Assembly (NCBI RefSeq): GCF_900107215.1
Contig: NZ_FNPD01000005.1
Location: 1 to 64,000, forward strand
Source: Acetomicrobium thermoterrenum DSM 13490
Lineage (GTDB): Bacteria > Synergistota > Synergistia > Synergistales > Acetomicrobiaceae
Reading direction: 5' to 3'
DNA: 64,000 bases
Below the pieces are notes generated by a model that was given only the letters and a program-made list of their open reading frames with translations, ran no database searches and was not told the origin of the DNA. A program made the translations under genes and the position numbers. Below are positions 25,994-34,107 of this stretch, piece after piece. The stretch's first letter is position 1. Each line of letters begins with the position of its first letter.

Positions 25994-26875
25994 TTACCCT
26001 CCTATCTCCATTGGGACGGCACAGCAGAGGTCTATTTTTTGAAGTTTTAAACCCATATTTCGAGCCGCTTCCAAAGTTTCTTTTTTCGGCACCACGATCC
26101 CGTTTACGCCCTCCTTGAGGGCCCGAAGCTCGTATTCTGTTTGCCGGGGCCTCATGCAGCCGAGAAAAATGTTTGTCTCTTTCATTTTGCTACGGGCGTA
26201 GGATATTACGTCTTCGACTTCATCGGCCGACGGAGGGTTTACTGCCTCGAAGGCCGTACCGCCTGTGGGTATCAACACCAAAAAAACAAGGGTGCTTACT
26301 TTCCTTGAGCATGCTATTTCAACGGCCCTTTTTTCACCTTTGAGGCGCCCCCCGTGGAGGCCAATCGTTATATGGGGCACCACGCAGGAGACATTTTCAA
26401 GCAAATAGTCCAAGGTGCTAACGTAATCATCGACAGATTTGTCAAGACCTATGACTTCCCTTATCGTTTCGTCATCGCCTATCAAGTCAAAGGAAACGAC
26501 GTCGACGCCGGCTCGACCAAGGCTTTGGGCAAGACCTTCGGGAACGAGCCCGCAGTGGACGTTTATCGCCAGCTTTGTATCGCCCTTGATGCGTGCCAAT
26601 GTGTCGACGAAGCCCTCCAAAGGCACCCACCCCTTTTCGTTGTAACCGCCGCTTACAAGCACTCCCTTGTATCCTTTTTTGTCGAATTCGTGGCACTTTC
26701 GGTAAAAGGTTGCGGGATCACTACAGGGGATCATATGTTCGAGGTAGTGACGATTGCAGTGTTTGCAGTGCATGGCGCAAGCTTTTCCTGTTATCGAAAG
26801 GGAGGGAAATAATGGTTTTGGGTAGAAGGCATAAAAATTATTTTTATTGTCGGCTGTCGTTTCGTATTCTTTCAT
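25994..26875 (-). CDS. Radical SAM protein, LipS1/LipS2-type lipoyl synthase component (partner)
   Basis: 293 residues. The motif CAMHCKHC (about residues 33-40) binds the SAM cluster. Further cysteines in FLGCMRP and the C-terminal DLCCAVPMEIGG may ligate an auxiliary cluster. YPKPLFPSLSITGKACAMHC is the N-terminal signature. Four bases separate it from the downstream radical SAM gene and 13 from lplA. The pairing with a second radical SAM and split lipoate ligase is what points to lipoyl synthesis rather than biotin or other sulfur insertion. Confidence 0.75.
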   Translation of the reverse strand: MKEYETTADNKNNFYAFYPKPLFPSLSITGKACAMHCKHCNRHYLEHMIPCSDPATFYRKCHEFDKKGYKGVLVSGGYNEKGWVPLEGFVDTLARIKGDTKLAINVHCGLVPEGLAQSLGRAGVDVVSFDLIGDDETIREVIGLDKSVDDYVSTLDYLLENVSCVVPHITIGLHGGRLKGEKRAVEIACSRKVSTLVFLVLIPTGGTAFEAVNPPSADEVEDVISYARSKMKETNIFLGCMRPRQTEYELRALKEGVNGIVVPKKETLEAARNMGLKLQKIDLCCAVPMEIGG

Positions 26876-26888
26876 TCCGCCTGCACCT

Positions 26889-27647
26889 TTACCGCTTCAT
26901 GAGCCATTCTTTTGAGGCGTATTTTGCCTTTAGCTCTTCCGCTAAGTTTATTTCCTCAGACGTCAAGTCGCCTTCCTCGAAAGATGCGCCCAAGGAATCG
27001 GCAAAGCCTGCGCACATTGCATCTTTTACCTCCTCAAAGCTCGGGCGCTTTTTTAGATCTCGTGCAAGTGACGTTACCCGCTCGTAAACGGATGCGATGA
27101 ACTTGTCCGAGATCTTCTCCGGGCTTACCTTTAACAACTCGAACATCAATCGGATGTCAGGGTCAACAAGTATCGTGCCGTGCTGCAGGACGCTTCCCCA
27201 CTTTCTTGTCTGTGCGCTGCCTGAGATTTTTTTGCCGCCCACCTCGACGTCGTTTAACGGAGCAAAGCGAGCTTCAAGGCCCAAGCGTTCAAAGCCCTTG
27301 ATCAGCCCACCACAGATCACCCTGAAGGACTCCATGATGTCGCGGGGCAAATCCTCCTGCCTGCAGACGACGCTGTAGGTAAGCTCGCCGTCGTGATCGT
27401 GAAACACGGCACCCCCGCCGCTTAAACGCCTAACGACGGCTACGCCGTATTTGGCTGCGGCCTGCAGGTCGACCTCGCGCTCCAGGCTTTGGAAATACCC
27501 GAGCGAAACGGTCGAGGGCTGCCACCTCCAAAATCGCAAAGTATTAGGAGACCTCCCTTCTGAGTTAAGTTTTAAAATGGCCTCGTCAATGGCCATGCTG
27601 TAGAAGGGATCGTCTACCCTTAAAGGAATAACCCTCCAGCCCTCCAT
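26889..27647 (-). CDS. lplA: Lipoate-protein ligase A, catalytic domain
   Basis: 252 residues. It contains the biotin/lipoate ligase signature RRLSGGGAVFHDHDGELTYS and KKISGSAQTRKWGSVLQHGT with the adenylate-contacting Lys. The accessory C-terminal domain found in E. coli LplA is missing and is instead encoded by the upstream small gene, the split sLpl(AB) arrangement. It would attach lipoate or octanoate to carrier domains such as GcvH. Start ATG 27647 follows GGAGGTAAATC. Confidence 0.9.
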   Translation of the reverse strand: MEGWRVIPLRVDDPFYSMAIDEAILKLNSEGRSPNTLRFWRWQPSTVSLGYFQSLEREVDLQAAAKYGVAVVRRLSGGGAVFHDHDGELTYSVVCRQEDLPRDIMESFRVICGGLIKGFERLGLEARFAPLNDVEVGGKKISGSAQTRKWGSVLQHGTILVDPDIRLMFELLKVSPEKISDKFIASVYERVTSLARDLKKRPSFEEVKDAMCAGFADSLGASFEEGDLTSEEINLAEELKAKYASKEWLMKR

Positions 27648-27650
27648 GAT

Positions 27651-27926
27651 TTACCTCCTAACGGCCCTCATTATGGCCTCGACGAAGCAGTCGGGCGTAA
27701 GCATTGGCGCTTGGATCTGCCTTTGTTCGTAAAACTCCCTTATAAGCTTGGATAACTCTTCCCTCTCTGCCTTGGCGCCGATCAACAGCTGCTCAAGGTC
27801 GTCAAGCGCTTCTTCAGGATACATGAAGAAATCACCGCTTATGTTGATATCCGATATGACGGTCCCGTCAAGCTCGAGCGAAACCTTTATAATTCCCTTT
27901 GGCGCCTTGAACTCTCCATAGGGCAT
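27651..27926 (-). CDS. lplB: Lipoate-protein ligase accessory domain (LplB)
   Basis: 91 residues. The sequence KAPKGIIKVSLELDGTVISD followed by INISGDFFMYPEEALDDLEQ-like text matches the separate C-terminal/accessory domain of bipartite lipoate ligases. It is needed for the adenylation half reaction in characterised split ligases. It is the first gene of the operon, three bases before lplA. No lipA or lipB is visible in the window, consistent with the alternative LipS1/LipS2 route. Confidence 0.85.
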   Translation of the reverse strand: MPYGEFKAPKGIIKVSLELDGTVISDINISGDFFMYPEEALDDLEQLLIGAKAEREELSKLIREFYEQRQIQAPMLTPDCFVEAIMRAVRR

Positions 27927-28029
27927 CTGCGCACCCTCTCATAAATATTTTTAATTGCCATAGACGATGTTTATTATAACATTCATCTTGAAACAGACAT
28001 CCTGGGGTCGGATACAATACCTGGTAGGG

Positions 28030-28059
28030 TTGACAAATATACCCTATAGGCTATATAAT
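28030..28059 (+). promoter_or_regulatory. Promoter with CsoR/CstR-like operator
   Basis: TTGACA (28030-28035) and TATAAT (28054-28059) are 18 bases apart. The spacer and -10 hold ATATACCCTATAGGCTATAT (28037-28056), a near palindrome of the ACCC-N4-GG type bound by CsoR-family repressors, including the persulfide sensor CstR. It faces the YeeE-CoA disulfide reductase genes. No csoR/cstR gene is in the window, so the regulator is inferred. Confidence 0.6.
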
Positions 28060-28195
28060 TCACATTAAGTTGTGGCAGATTTAACAAAGTTTTTTCGAAG
28101 GGCTTGGGGTAATGAACGCATTCTTATATTGCCGAACCGGCAAAACCTTTAGGACATTGGCTAAGCATCATGACGTTTAGGGAGGGTAACTTTGT

Positions 28196-29458
28196 ATGAA
28201 GAAGGTTGAATATGTCGTCGGATTTTTGGCAGCCTTATGCATTGTAGTCGGAGGCAAGATGTTTTTAAGCAGTAATGACCTTTATTTCAGACTGTTGATA
28301 GGGATGGGGTTGGGATACACATTATCGAGGGCGTATACAGGCTTTGCCGGCAGCGTATACAGGGCGTATAAAACCGGGTCTACCAAGCTGATGAGAACGA
28401 TGACGTTCATGTTTTTTATTACGGGCTTGTTGATGGCAGCCTTTTTGTACGGATCGGATCCTGCTTCTTACAATCTTTGGATTAATCCTATAAATATGGG
28501 GTTAATTATTGGCGCCTTTCTCTTCGGATTTGGAATGTCCTTTTCCGAATGCTGTGCAACAGGAGTACTTACAATATTTCCCTCTGCTCTTCCAAAGGCC
28601 ATCATTACGCTCTTCTTCTTCGGCGTAGGTGTTTTCCTCGGTTTTCCCATACAAAGAACCGCAAGCTGGGTCAATGATTCCTGGTTTTCGACGGAGGTTG
28701 GCAGTAAGCTTGCGGGGGGAGTTTTTCTACCCGATCTTTTCAAGGGCGACGGTTTCGGGGGTTATTTGGGAGCTATTTTGCTAATGGCCTTATTCAGCGG
28801 GATTGTGGTATATCTTTGTTATTTGTACGAAAAGCAAAGGATTGAAACCAATACATACACAGGCGTTCCTCTTGAAATCATGCAGGACCAACTTAAACCG
28901 ATGGACGTAAAGACTTTCAAGCTTTTTAGCGCCCAGACATACGAGCATCTCTTCGTAAAACCCTGGACGTTAAGGGAAGGCGCTGTCGTGCTGGCCCTGC
29001 TTTTTATGCTCCTGATGGGCGTGACCAAGGCCGGTTGGGGTGCATCTACTCCTTACGGAATATGGGTAGGTAAATTGTTCATGTTATTTGGCATGTCGCC
29101 CGAGTCTATCGCCAATTTCACCCATATGTCCGCCGATACCTTCACTTTGCCCTTCTTTAAGCACGGCGCTTCGGTACAGAACTTCGGGATTATCGTAGGA
29201 GCCTTGATATATTTGCTAACAGCGGGGCAATTCGCGCAAGCGTTTAAGTCAGGATTGCGCATGAAAAAGAAAGAGGCTGCAGTATTTGCGCTAGGCGGTA
29301 TTTGCATGGGATTTGGTACTCGCCTTGCTAATGGATGTAACGTAGGGGCGTTGTATAGCCCTATTGCCAATCTTTCGCTATCGGGATGGATATTTCTGGT
29401 TTTCATGGTAATAGGAGGCATCTTGAGCTGTAAGATCAGGAGCAAGATATTGGGGTAA
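28196..29458 (+). CDS. YeeE/YedE-family sulfur-compound transporter
   Basis: 420 residues, about ten membrane helices. It carries the conserved cysteine motifs of the YeeE (TsuA)/YedE family: GMSFSECCATGVLTIFPSAL in the first half and GICMGFGTRLANGCNVGALY in the second. TsuA-type members carry thiosulfate through a cysteine relay. ATG 28196 follows GGGAGGG. The next gene encodes a persulfide/CoA-disulfide reductase 56 bases on, so the pair probably imports and then handles sulfane sulfur. A separate YedE homologue lies at 36400-37491. Confidence 0.88.
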   Translation: MKKVEYVVGFLAALCIVVGGKMFLSSNDLYFRLLIGMGLGYTLSRAYTGFAGSVYRAYKTGSTKLMRTMTFMFFITGLLMAAFLYGSDPASYNLWINPINMGLIIGAFLFGFGMSFSECCATGVLTIFPSALPKAIITLFFFGVGVFLGFPIQRTASWVNDSWFSTEVGSKLAGGVFLPDLFKGDGFGGYLGAILLMALFSGIVVYLCYLYEKQRIETNTYTGVPLEIMQDQLKPMDVKTFKLFSAQTYEHLFVKPWTLREGAVVLALLFMLLMGVTKAGWGASTPYGIWVGKLFMLFGMSPESIANFTHMSADTFTLPFFKHGASVQNFGIIVGALIYLLTAGQFAQAFKSGLRMKKKEAAVFALGGICMGFGTRLANGCNVGALYSPIANLSLSGWIFLVFMVIGGILSCKIRSKILG

Positions 29459-29514
29459 CTAACGCCTACGAGCAGGAATTTAAAATATTTTAAACTACTG
29501 GGAGGTAAGTATTA

Positions 29515-31212
29515 ATGGAAAAAAAGATTTTAATAATCGGCGGAGTGGCCGGCGGGGCTTCCGCTGCGGCAAGAATAAGGAGATTAGACGAGTTTGCCAG
29601 GATCGTTATTTTTGAGAAGGGACCACATGTTTCATTCTCAAACTGCAGTCTGCCCTATCGCCTCAGCGATACCGTTAAAAAAACCGAAGATCTCATTTTA
29701 ATGTCTCCGGAAAAGTTTTTAAAGCAATATAACATCGAAGCAAGGGTTAACAGTGAAGTAATAAAAATCAAAAGAAACGAGAAAAAGATCTTGGTAAAGG
29801 ATCACGCCAGCGGTAGAGAATACGAAGAAAGTTACGATAAATTGATCCTCTCTCCCGGCGCACATCCCATCTTGCCGAAAAGCATCGAAGGAGTTGATAA
29901 AGAACACGTATTTACAGCTAGGAACGTGGTAGATATCGATCGGCTCTATACGTATCTCAAAAAGAACAACATCGAAGACGTCGCCGTAGTAGGCGGTGGT
30001 TATATAGGGCTGGAAATAGCGGACAACTTGCATAGGGCAGGCAAAAAAGTCTCCATAATAGAAGCCACCGAACAAGTAATGGCACCTTTCGATAACGACA
30101 TGGCTCAGATACTTCATAAAGAAATATACGACAAAGGCGTCAATCTCATCTTAAACGATGCCGTAGTGAAGATAGACAACGATCACCTAGTCCTGAAATC
30201 CGGGAGAAAAGTCAACGCCAAGGCCGTGGTCATGGCTGTCGGCGTCGCACCCGATATAGCTCTCGCCAAGGACGCAGGGCTTGAAATTGGCACTACAGGC
30301 GCGATCAAGGTCGACCATAACTATTTGACAAGCGATAAAGATATATACGCCATAGGCGACGCCATTGAAGTATACTCCCGCTTAGAACACAAGTACTTCA
30401 GATGCGCTCTGGCCGGACCGGCACAAAGGCAGGCAAGGGCTGCAGCCGATCACATTTACGGCATCCCCCACAGAAATAACGGACATATATGCACCTCTGT
30501 CGTCAAGCTTTTCGATCTGAACGCCGCATTGACGGGATTGAACGAAAAGCGGGCGAAGGCTGCCGGGATTTCCTACGATTTCGTTTACATTATCCCCTTT
30601 GATAAGGTAAGTCTTATGCCTGACTGCAATATAATGCATTTTAAGTTAATATACGAGTACCCAACGGGAAGAATACTGGGTGCCCAGGCCATAGGTAAGG
30701 GAAACGTGGATAAGAGGATAGATATAATTGCCACGTTGATATTGATGAACGGCACCTTGGAGGACCTAAAGGAGTTAGAACTGTCCTACGCCCCTCCTTT
30801 TAGCACTCCAAAAGACGTGGTCAATCACGCCGCACTGGTCGGCTTAAACCTCTTAAACGGCAGGTACAAGCAAGTTCCCGTCACGAAGGTAAGGGAATTG
30901 GTGGAAAACAATGCCTTTATCGTCGACGTCCGCGAGAAGGAGGAATACAATAAAGGACACCTCATAAATGCCATCAACATTCCTTTAAGCGAGCTGAGAT
31001 CAAGGGTAAATGAAATACCCAAAGACAGGCCCGTTTATTTGCACTGCCGTTCTGGCCAGAGAAGCTATTACGCCGTGATGGCCCTGCAGGGTATGGGATA
31101 TACAAACGTCTATAATATCTCCGGTTCGTTCCTCGGCATTTGCTGCTACGAGTACTATCAAGATCAAGTGACGGGAAGAAAGAAGATCGTTACAGAATAT
31201 AACTTTAATTAG
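29515..31212 (+). CDS. CoA-disulfide/persulfide reductase with C-terminal rhodanese domain
   Basis: 565 residues. N-terminal FAD-binding IIGGVAGGASAAARIRRLDE and the single active-site cysteine in SFSNCSLPYR (about residue 43) define the CoA-disulfide reductase group. A second nucleotide-binding site (VAVVGGGYIGLEIADNL), the FAD-contacting IYAIGDAIEVYS and a dimerisation domain follow. From about residue 460 a rhodanese domain carries the catalytic cysteine in HCRSGQRSYY. Such CoADR-rhodanese fusions (Npsr-like) reduce polysulfide, CoA persulfide or CoA disulfide with NAD(P)H. Operonic with the YeeE transporter; a terminator follows. Confidence 0.92.
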   Translation: MEKKILIIGGVAGGASAAARIRRLDEFARIVIFEKGPHVSFSNCSLPYRLSDTVKKTEDLILMSPEKFLKQYNIEARVNSEVIKIKRNEKKILVKDHASGREYEESYDKLILSPGAHPILPKSIEGVDKEHVFTARNVVDIDRLYTYLKKNNIEDVAVVGGGYIGLEIADNLHRAGKKVSIIEATEQVMAPFDNDMAQILHKEIYDKGVNLILNDAVVKIDNDHLVLKSGRKVNAKAVVMAVGVAPDIALAKDAGLEIGTTGAIKVDHNYLTSDKDIYAIGDAIEVYSRLEHKYFRCALAGPAQRQARAAADHIYGIPHRNNGHICTSVVKLFDLNAALTGLNEKRAKAAGISYDFVYIIPFDKVSLMPDCNIMHFKLIYEYPTGRILGAQAIGKGNVDKRIDIIATLILMNGTLEDLKELELSYAPPFSTPKDVVNHAALVGLNLLNGRYKQVPVTKVRELVENNAFIVDVREKEEYNKGHLINAINIPLSELRSRVNEIPKDRPVYLHCRSGQRSYYAVMALQGMGYTNVYNISGSFLGICCYEYYQDQVTGRKKIVTEYNFN

Positions 31213-31228
31213 ACTGCATATAGATTAT

Positions 31229-31259
31229 AAAGGGAGGGCAAAACGCTCTCCCTTTTTTT
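31229..31259 (+). terminator. Terminator of the YeeE-CoADR operon
   Basis: AAAGGGAG pairs with CTCCCTTT around a GGCAAAACGCT loop, followed by a run of T. It lies about 20 bases after the stop of the reductase gene. Confidence 0.85.
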
Positions 31260-31281
31260 CATCTTATTATTAACCACGACT

Positions 31282-32076
31282 TTAAAACTCTACACCCCGG
31301 CTGCGCCTGAAGTTGTCTATGAGCTTTCGGGCTATGCTTACTCCCGGCGGAAGATCGGGCATTTCGTCGGGAGAAAACCAGCCCGCATCCAATATCTCCC
31401 GGCCGTCCGGCTTGAGTTCGCCCGATGCCCATTTGGCCGTAAACCCCACCATTATCGAGTGAGGAAAGGGCCAGGGCTGGCTTCCGAAATATTTGATGTC
31501 CTTTACCTCTATGGAGACTTCCTCCCTGACTTCGCGCCTGACGGCGTCCTCGAAGCTCTCGCCGGGCTCCACGAAACCTGCAATGACGCTGTATCGCTTT
31601 GGAGGAAAGCTGGCGTTTCTGGCAAGCAGTATTTTGCCCTCCCTTTCCACCGCTACTATCACTGCAGGGCTTACGGGAGGATAGAAAACGGAACCGCAGG
31701 TTGGGCAAATTTTACTGTTGTCCACCGATGAGGGTTCCAATGTATCGCCGCAGGACATGCAAAAGCGGTATCGCCCCACCCAGTTCATAAGCTGAAATGC
31801 CCTTGCCGCTGCGTAAAAGGCCTCCTCCCCCAGGATGCTGCCGACGTCCCGAAGCCCTAAAGCGACCATGCCTTCGGGAATTGAAGCTTCCGGCGACATC
31901 TCAGCCCAATATTGCCTCGGGTTTTCGTCTCTGCCTGCGTCTCCTATGGCGATGACTCCTTTACTAACGATCTTGTCGGCCAGGCATTCTACATCACGCG
32001 AAGTCGGCAACCTCATCTTGGAGGCATGACACAACAGCAACTTGTGGTCCTTAAATAGGTACCAGATTTCTTCCAA
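31282..32076 (-). CDS. nudC: NAD(+) diphosphatase (NudC-type Nudix hydrolase)
   Basis: 264 residues. An N-terminal domain is followed by a four-cysteine zinc ribbon (FCMSCGD and KICPTCGS), then the Nudix box GFVEPGESFEDAVRREVREE and the NudC-specific SQPWPFPHSIM motif. It hydrolyses NADH/NAD and can remove NAD caps from RNA. It is a monocistronic minus-strand gene with about 85 bases to the macrodomain gene. Confidence 0.92.
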   Translation of the reverse strand: MEEIWYLFKDHKLLLCHASKMRLPTSRDVECLADKIVSKGVIAIGDAGRDENPRQYWAEMSPEASIPEGMVALGLRDVGSILGEEAFYAAARAFQLMNWVGRYRFCMSCGDTLEPSSVDNSKICPTCGSVFYPPVSPAVIVAVEREGKILLARNASFPPKRYSVIAGFVEPGESFEDAVRREVREEVSIEVKDIKYFGSQPWPFPHSIMVGFTAKWASGELKPDGREILDAGWFSPDEMPDLPPGVSIARKLIDNFRRSRGVEF

Positions 32077-32161
32077 CGCATTTCCACCTGCTTTTTAAAA
32101 TTATCCAAACTGCCTTATTTATTTTATACCAAAATTATGAAATTTTATGCTCTCTGCGGGC

Positions 32162-32689
32162 TTATAGGCTTTCAAGCACCTTTTCGTGAATTTTGAGATC
32201 TCTGTCGCTGTGAAGGACAAACCTGATTTTATGGACGTGCTTGAGCGAGGGGATGGTCTCTTTGACGGTCCTTAGCGCCACTTCCGCAGCCTCTTGGACG
32301 GGATAGCCGAAAACGCCTGTGGATATAGCCGGAAAGGCGATGGAGTCTATTTCGTGTTCATCTGCAAGCTTGAGGGCATTTCGATAGCAATCTGAAAGCA
32401 GCCTGTCTTCGGGTTTATCTACGCCGTAGCGAGGTCCCAGACAGTGGATAACGTATTTGTTGGGAAGATTATGCCCGCCTGTGATGACGGCCTGGCCCGG
32501 CTTTATGGGCGCCAGAGGTCGACACTCCTTATCGAGCTCAGGCCCTGCAGCGCGATGTATCGCTCCTGCCACTCCCCCGCCGGGCTTAAGCCAAGCATTG
32601 GCAGCGTTTACAACCGCTGTCACATCGGGCTGTCTTGTTATATCTCCCTGTACACACTCTATGGTCACTCCTGAAATCTTCTTTTCCAT
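32162..32689 (-). CDS. Macrodomain ADP-ribose hydrolase (YmdB-like)
   Basis: 175 residues, a complete stand-alone macrodomain: VVNAANAWLKPGGGVAGAIH (ADP-ribose loop), NKYVIHCLGPRYG and AISTGVFGYPVQEAAEVAL (phosphate loop). These proteins remove the acetyl group from O-acetyl-ADP-ribose or cleave ADP-ribosyl-glutamate. Upstream GGAGGAGACG supports the ATG. NudC, which acts on NAD metabolites, lies downstream in the same direction, suggesting a shared NAD theme. Confidence 0.9.
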   Translation of the reverse strand: MEKKISGVTIECVQGDITRQPDVTAVVNAANAWLKPGGGVAGAIHRAAGPELDKECRPLAPIKPGQAVITGGHNLPNKYVIHCLGPRYGVDKPEDRLLSDCYRNALKLADEHEIDSIAFPAISTGVFGYPVQEAAEVALRTVKETIPSLKHVHKIRFVLHSDRDLKIHEKVLESL

Positions 32690-32841
32690 GCCGTCTCCTC
32701 CTTTCCTAAAAGATTACTGCTAACCTATATTAAAATAGCTTATTTTTGCTCCTTCAGGCAACCTCCTGATAACTTTAGCCATTGCCAAGCCCCCTTTGCC
32801 CTTTATCTTTCTTGGAAGGTCAAACCCTCTACGTCTCCGGT

Positions 32842-32875
32842 CAATGACGCCGGTCGGTAATGACCAGCGTCATTG
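32842..32875. other. Perfect-stem hairpin after aroE
   Basis: CAATGACGC (32842-32850) pairs with GCGTCATTG (32867-32875), with an inner GGTC/GACC pairing. It lies ten bases past the aroE stop on the minus strand. There is no T run in the aroE direction, so it may act as an mRNA 3' end or a Rho-type terminator. The remaining 150 bases up to the macrodomain gene show nothing else. Confidence 0.45.
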
Positions 32876-32885
32876 TATTATTTAT

Positions 32886-33758
32886 TTAAAATCCGAAGTA
32901 ATTTCTAAACGTCCGCTTCATCAACTCTACGTCGGAATCTACTCCGAACCACAGCTTAAAGGCAGCAGCCGCCTGGTATACGAGCATGCCGTCTCCGCTT
33001 AAGGTCTTGCAGCCTGCCTTTTTGGCATCAGCCAGCAGCTTAGTCTCGGGCGGGTTGTAGACGACGTCGCAGACGAACTGCCCCGGGCGGAAGCTGTCGG
33101 GCAATACCAGCGACTGACCCTCCGCTTCGCCTTTCATGCCAACCTTCGTGGCGTTGATGACAATATCTGCCTCGGCGATGCCCTCAGGCGGCACCGGCTT
33201 ATTGTTAAGGGGCCTCCACTCGCATTTTCCGGGAAAGAACTTCTCTACTCTTTCCACCAGCGACATGGCCCTGGTTTGGCTGTTGTTGTAGACGATCACC
33301 TTTGAAATCCCTGCGTTTAGGAAGGCGAATACCACGGCCTTGGCAGCTCCTCCGGCACCTATCAAAAGAAGGGTCTTTCCTTCGGGGCTTACGTTAAACT
33401 CCTCGATGAAGGAATTGAGAAACCCCATGCCGTCGGTGTTGTAGCCGATCAATCCCTTTGCGGTAGTAACGACGGTGTTGACCGCCCCGCACTGCTCGGC
33501 GCTTTTGTCCAAGCCATCCAGAAGCTCTATGACCTTTTCCTTGTATGGCATGGTGACGTTTGCGCCTATTACGTTAAATATGTGCATTGTCTTTAATGCC
33601 TTGGACAGATCCTCAAAGCACTGTATCTCAAGTGGGTAATACAAGTTGTTCATCTTTTTTGACTCAAATACCGTATTGTGAAGCAGGGGCGACAAAGTCT
33701 GCTTTAGCGGATTGCCGTAAAGCGCTATAAACCTTGTGTCTGCATTTGGACAAAACAT
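32886..33758 (-). CDS. aroE: Shikimate dehydrogenase
   Basis: Read from ATG 33758, seven bases after GGGAGGGG, giving 290 residues. The shikimate-binding SxS motif (LKQTLSPLLHN), NVTMPYKEKV with the catalytic Lys, NTDGMGF, the NADP-binding GAGGAAKAVVF and SGDGMLVYQAA are all present. It reduces 3-dehydroshikimate, or runs in reverse in quinate/shikimate catabolism. It lies downstream of aroD and an IclR regulator; a TPP-enzyme relic separates it from aroD. Confidence 0.93.
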   Translation of the reverse strand: MFCPNADTRFIALYGNPLKQTLSPLLHNTVFESKKMNNLYYPLEIQCFEDLSKALKTMHIFNVIGANVTMPYKEKVIELLDGLDKSAEQCGAVNTVVTTAKGLIGYNTDGMGFLNSFIEEFNVSPEGKTLLLIGAGGAAKAVVFAFLNAGISKVIVYNNSQTRAMSLVERVEKFFPGKCEWRPLNNKPVPPEGIAEADIVINATKVGMKGEAEGQSLVLPDSFRPGQFVCDVVYNPPETKLLADAKKAGCKTLSGDGMLVYQAAAAFKLWFGVDSDVELMKRTFRNYFGF

Positions 33759-33791
33759 CTTTACCCCTCCCATTTAATTTAAGTCCGATTA

Positions 33792-34021
33792 CTACTTTTT
33801 CAGTTCAGGATCGTAAAATTCGCCAAAAAGCTCCTCATCCGACGGGCGATCCTTGGGGATGGAAAAACCGGCTATGTTTGCCAGTTTTTGAGGAGGAATG
33901 TTAAAGGTCACGTCTCTGTACTACGATCTGCTCGGCCATCTCGCCCGCAGAGGCCGAAGATGTGTTCGACGCCCTTTTTCTCAAGGAAATTCACTATCTG
34001 ATAAGCCACAAGGTCCTTCAT
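33792..34021 (-). pseudogene. Relic of a thiamine-pyrophosphate-dependent enzyme (acetolactate-synthase-like)
   Basis: The N-terminal start MKDLVAYQIVNFLEKKGVEH then IFGLCG matches the first helix-strand of TPP-dependent decarboxylases. After a frameshift near 33920 the frame resumes as TFNIPPQKLANIAGFSIPKD, then a charged C-terminal tail ending ELKK and a stop. Some 400-500 codons between are missing, so this is an internally deleted gene between aroD and aroE. Confidence 0.7.
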
Positions 34022-34107
34022 TGCTTTACCTCCTTGAAATAACTTGAAATAAAAACCCAATTACGGTAAATTTTGTCTAATTCGCCCTATGTTTATATTC
34101 TTGTTCT

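Noticed and set aside
28002-28013. CTGGGGTCGGAT as a further copy of the interspersed repeat
   Set aside because: Only 12 bases match and the rest of the core is absent, so chance cannot be excluded.
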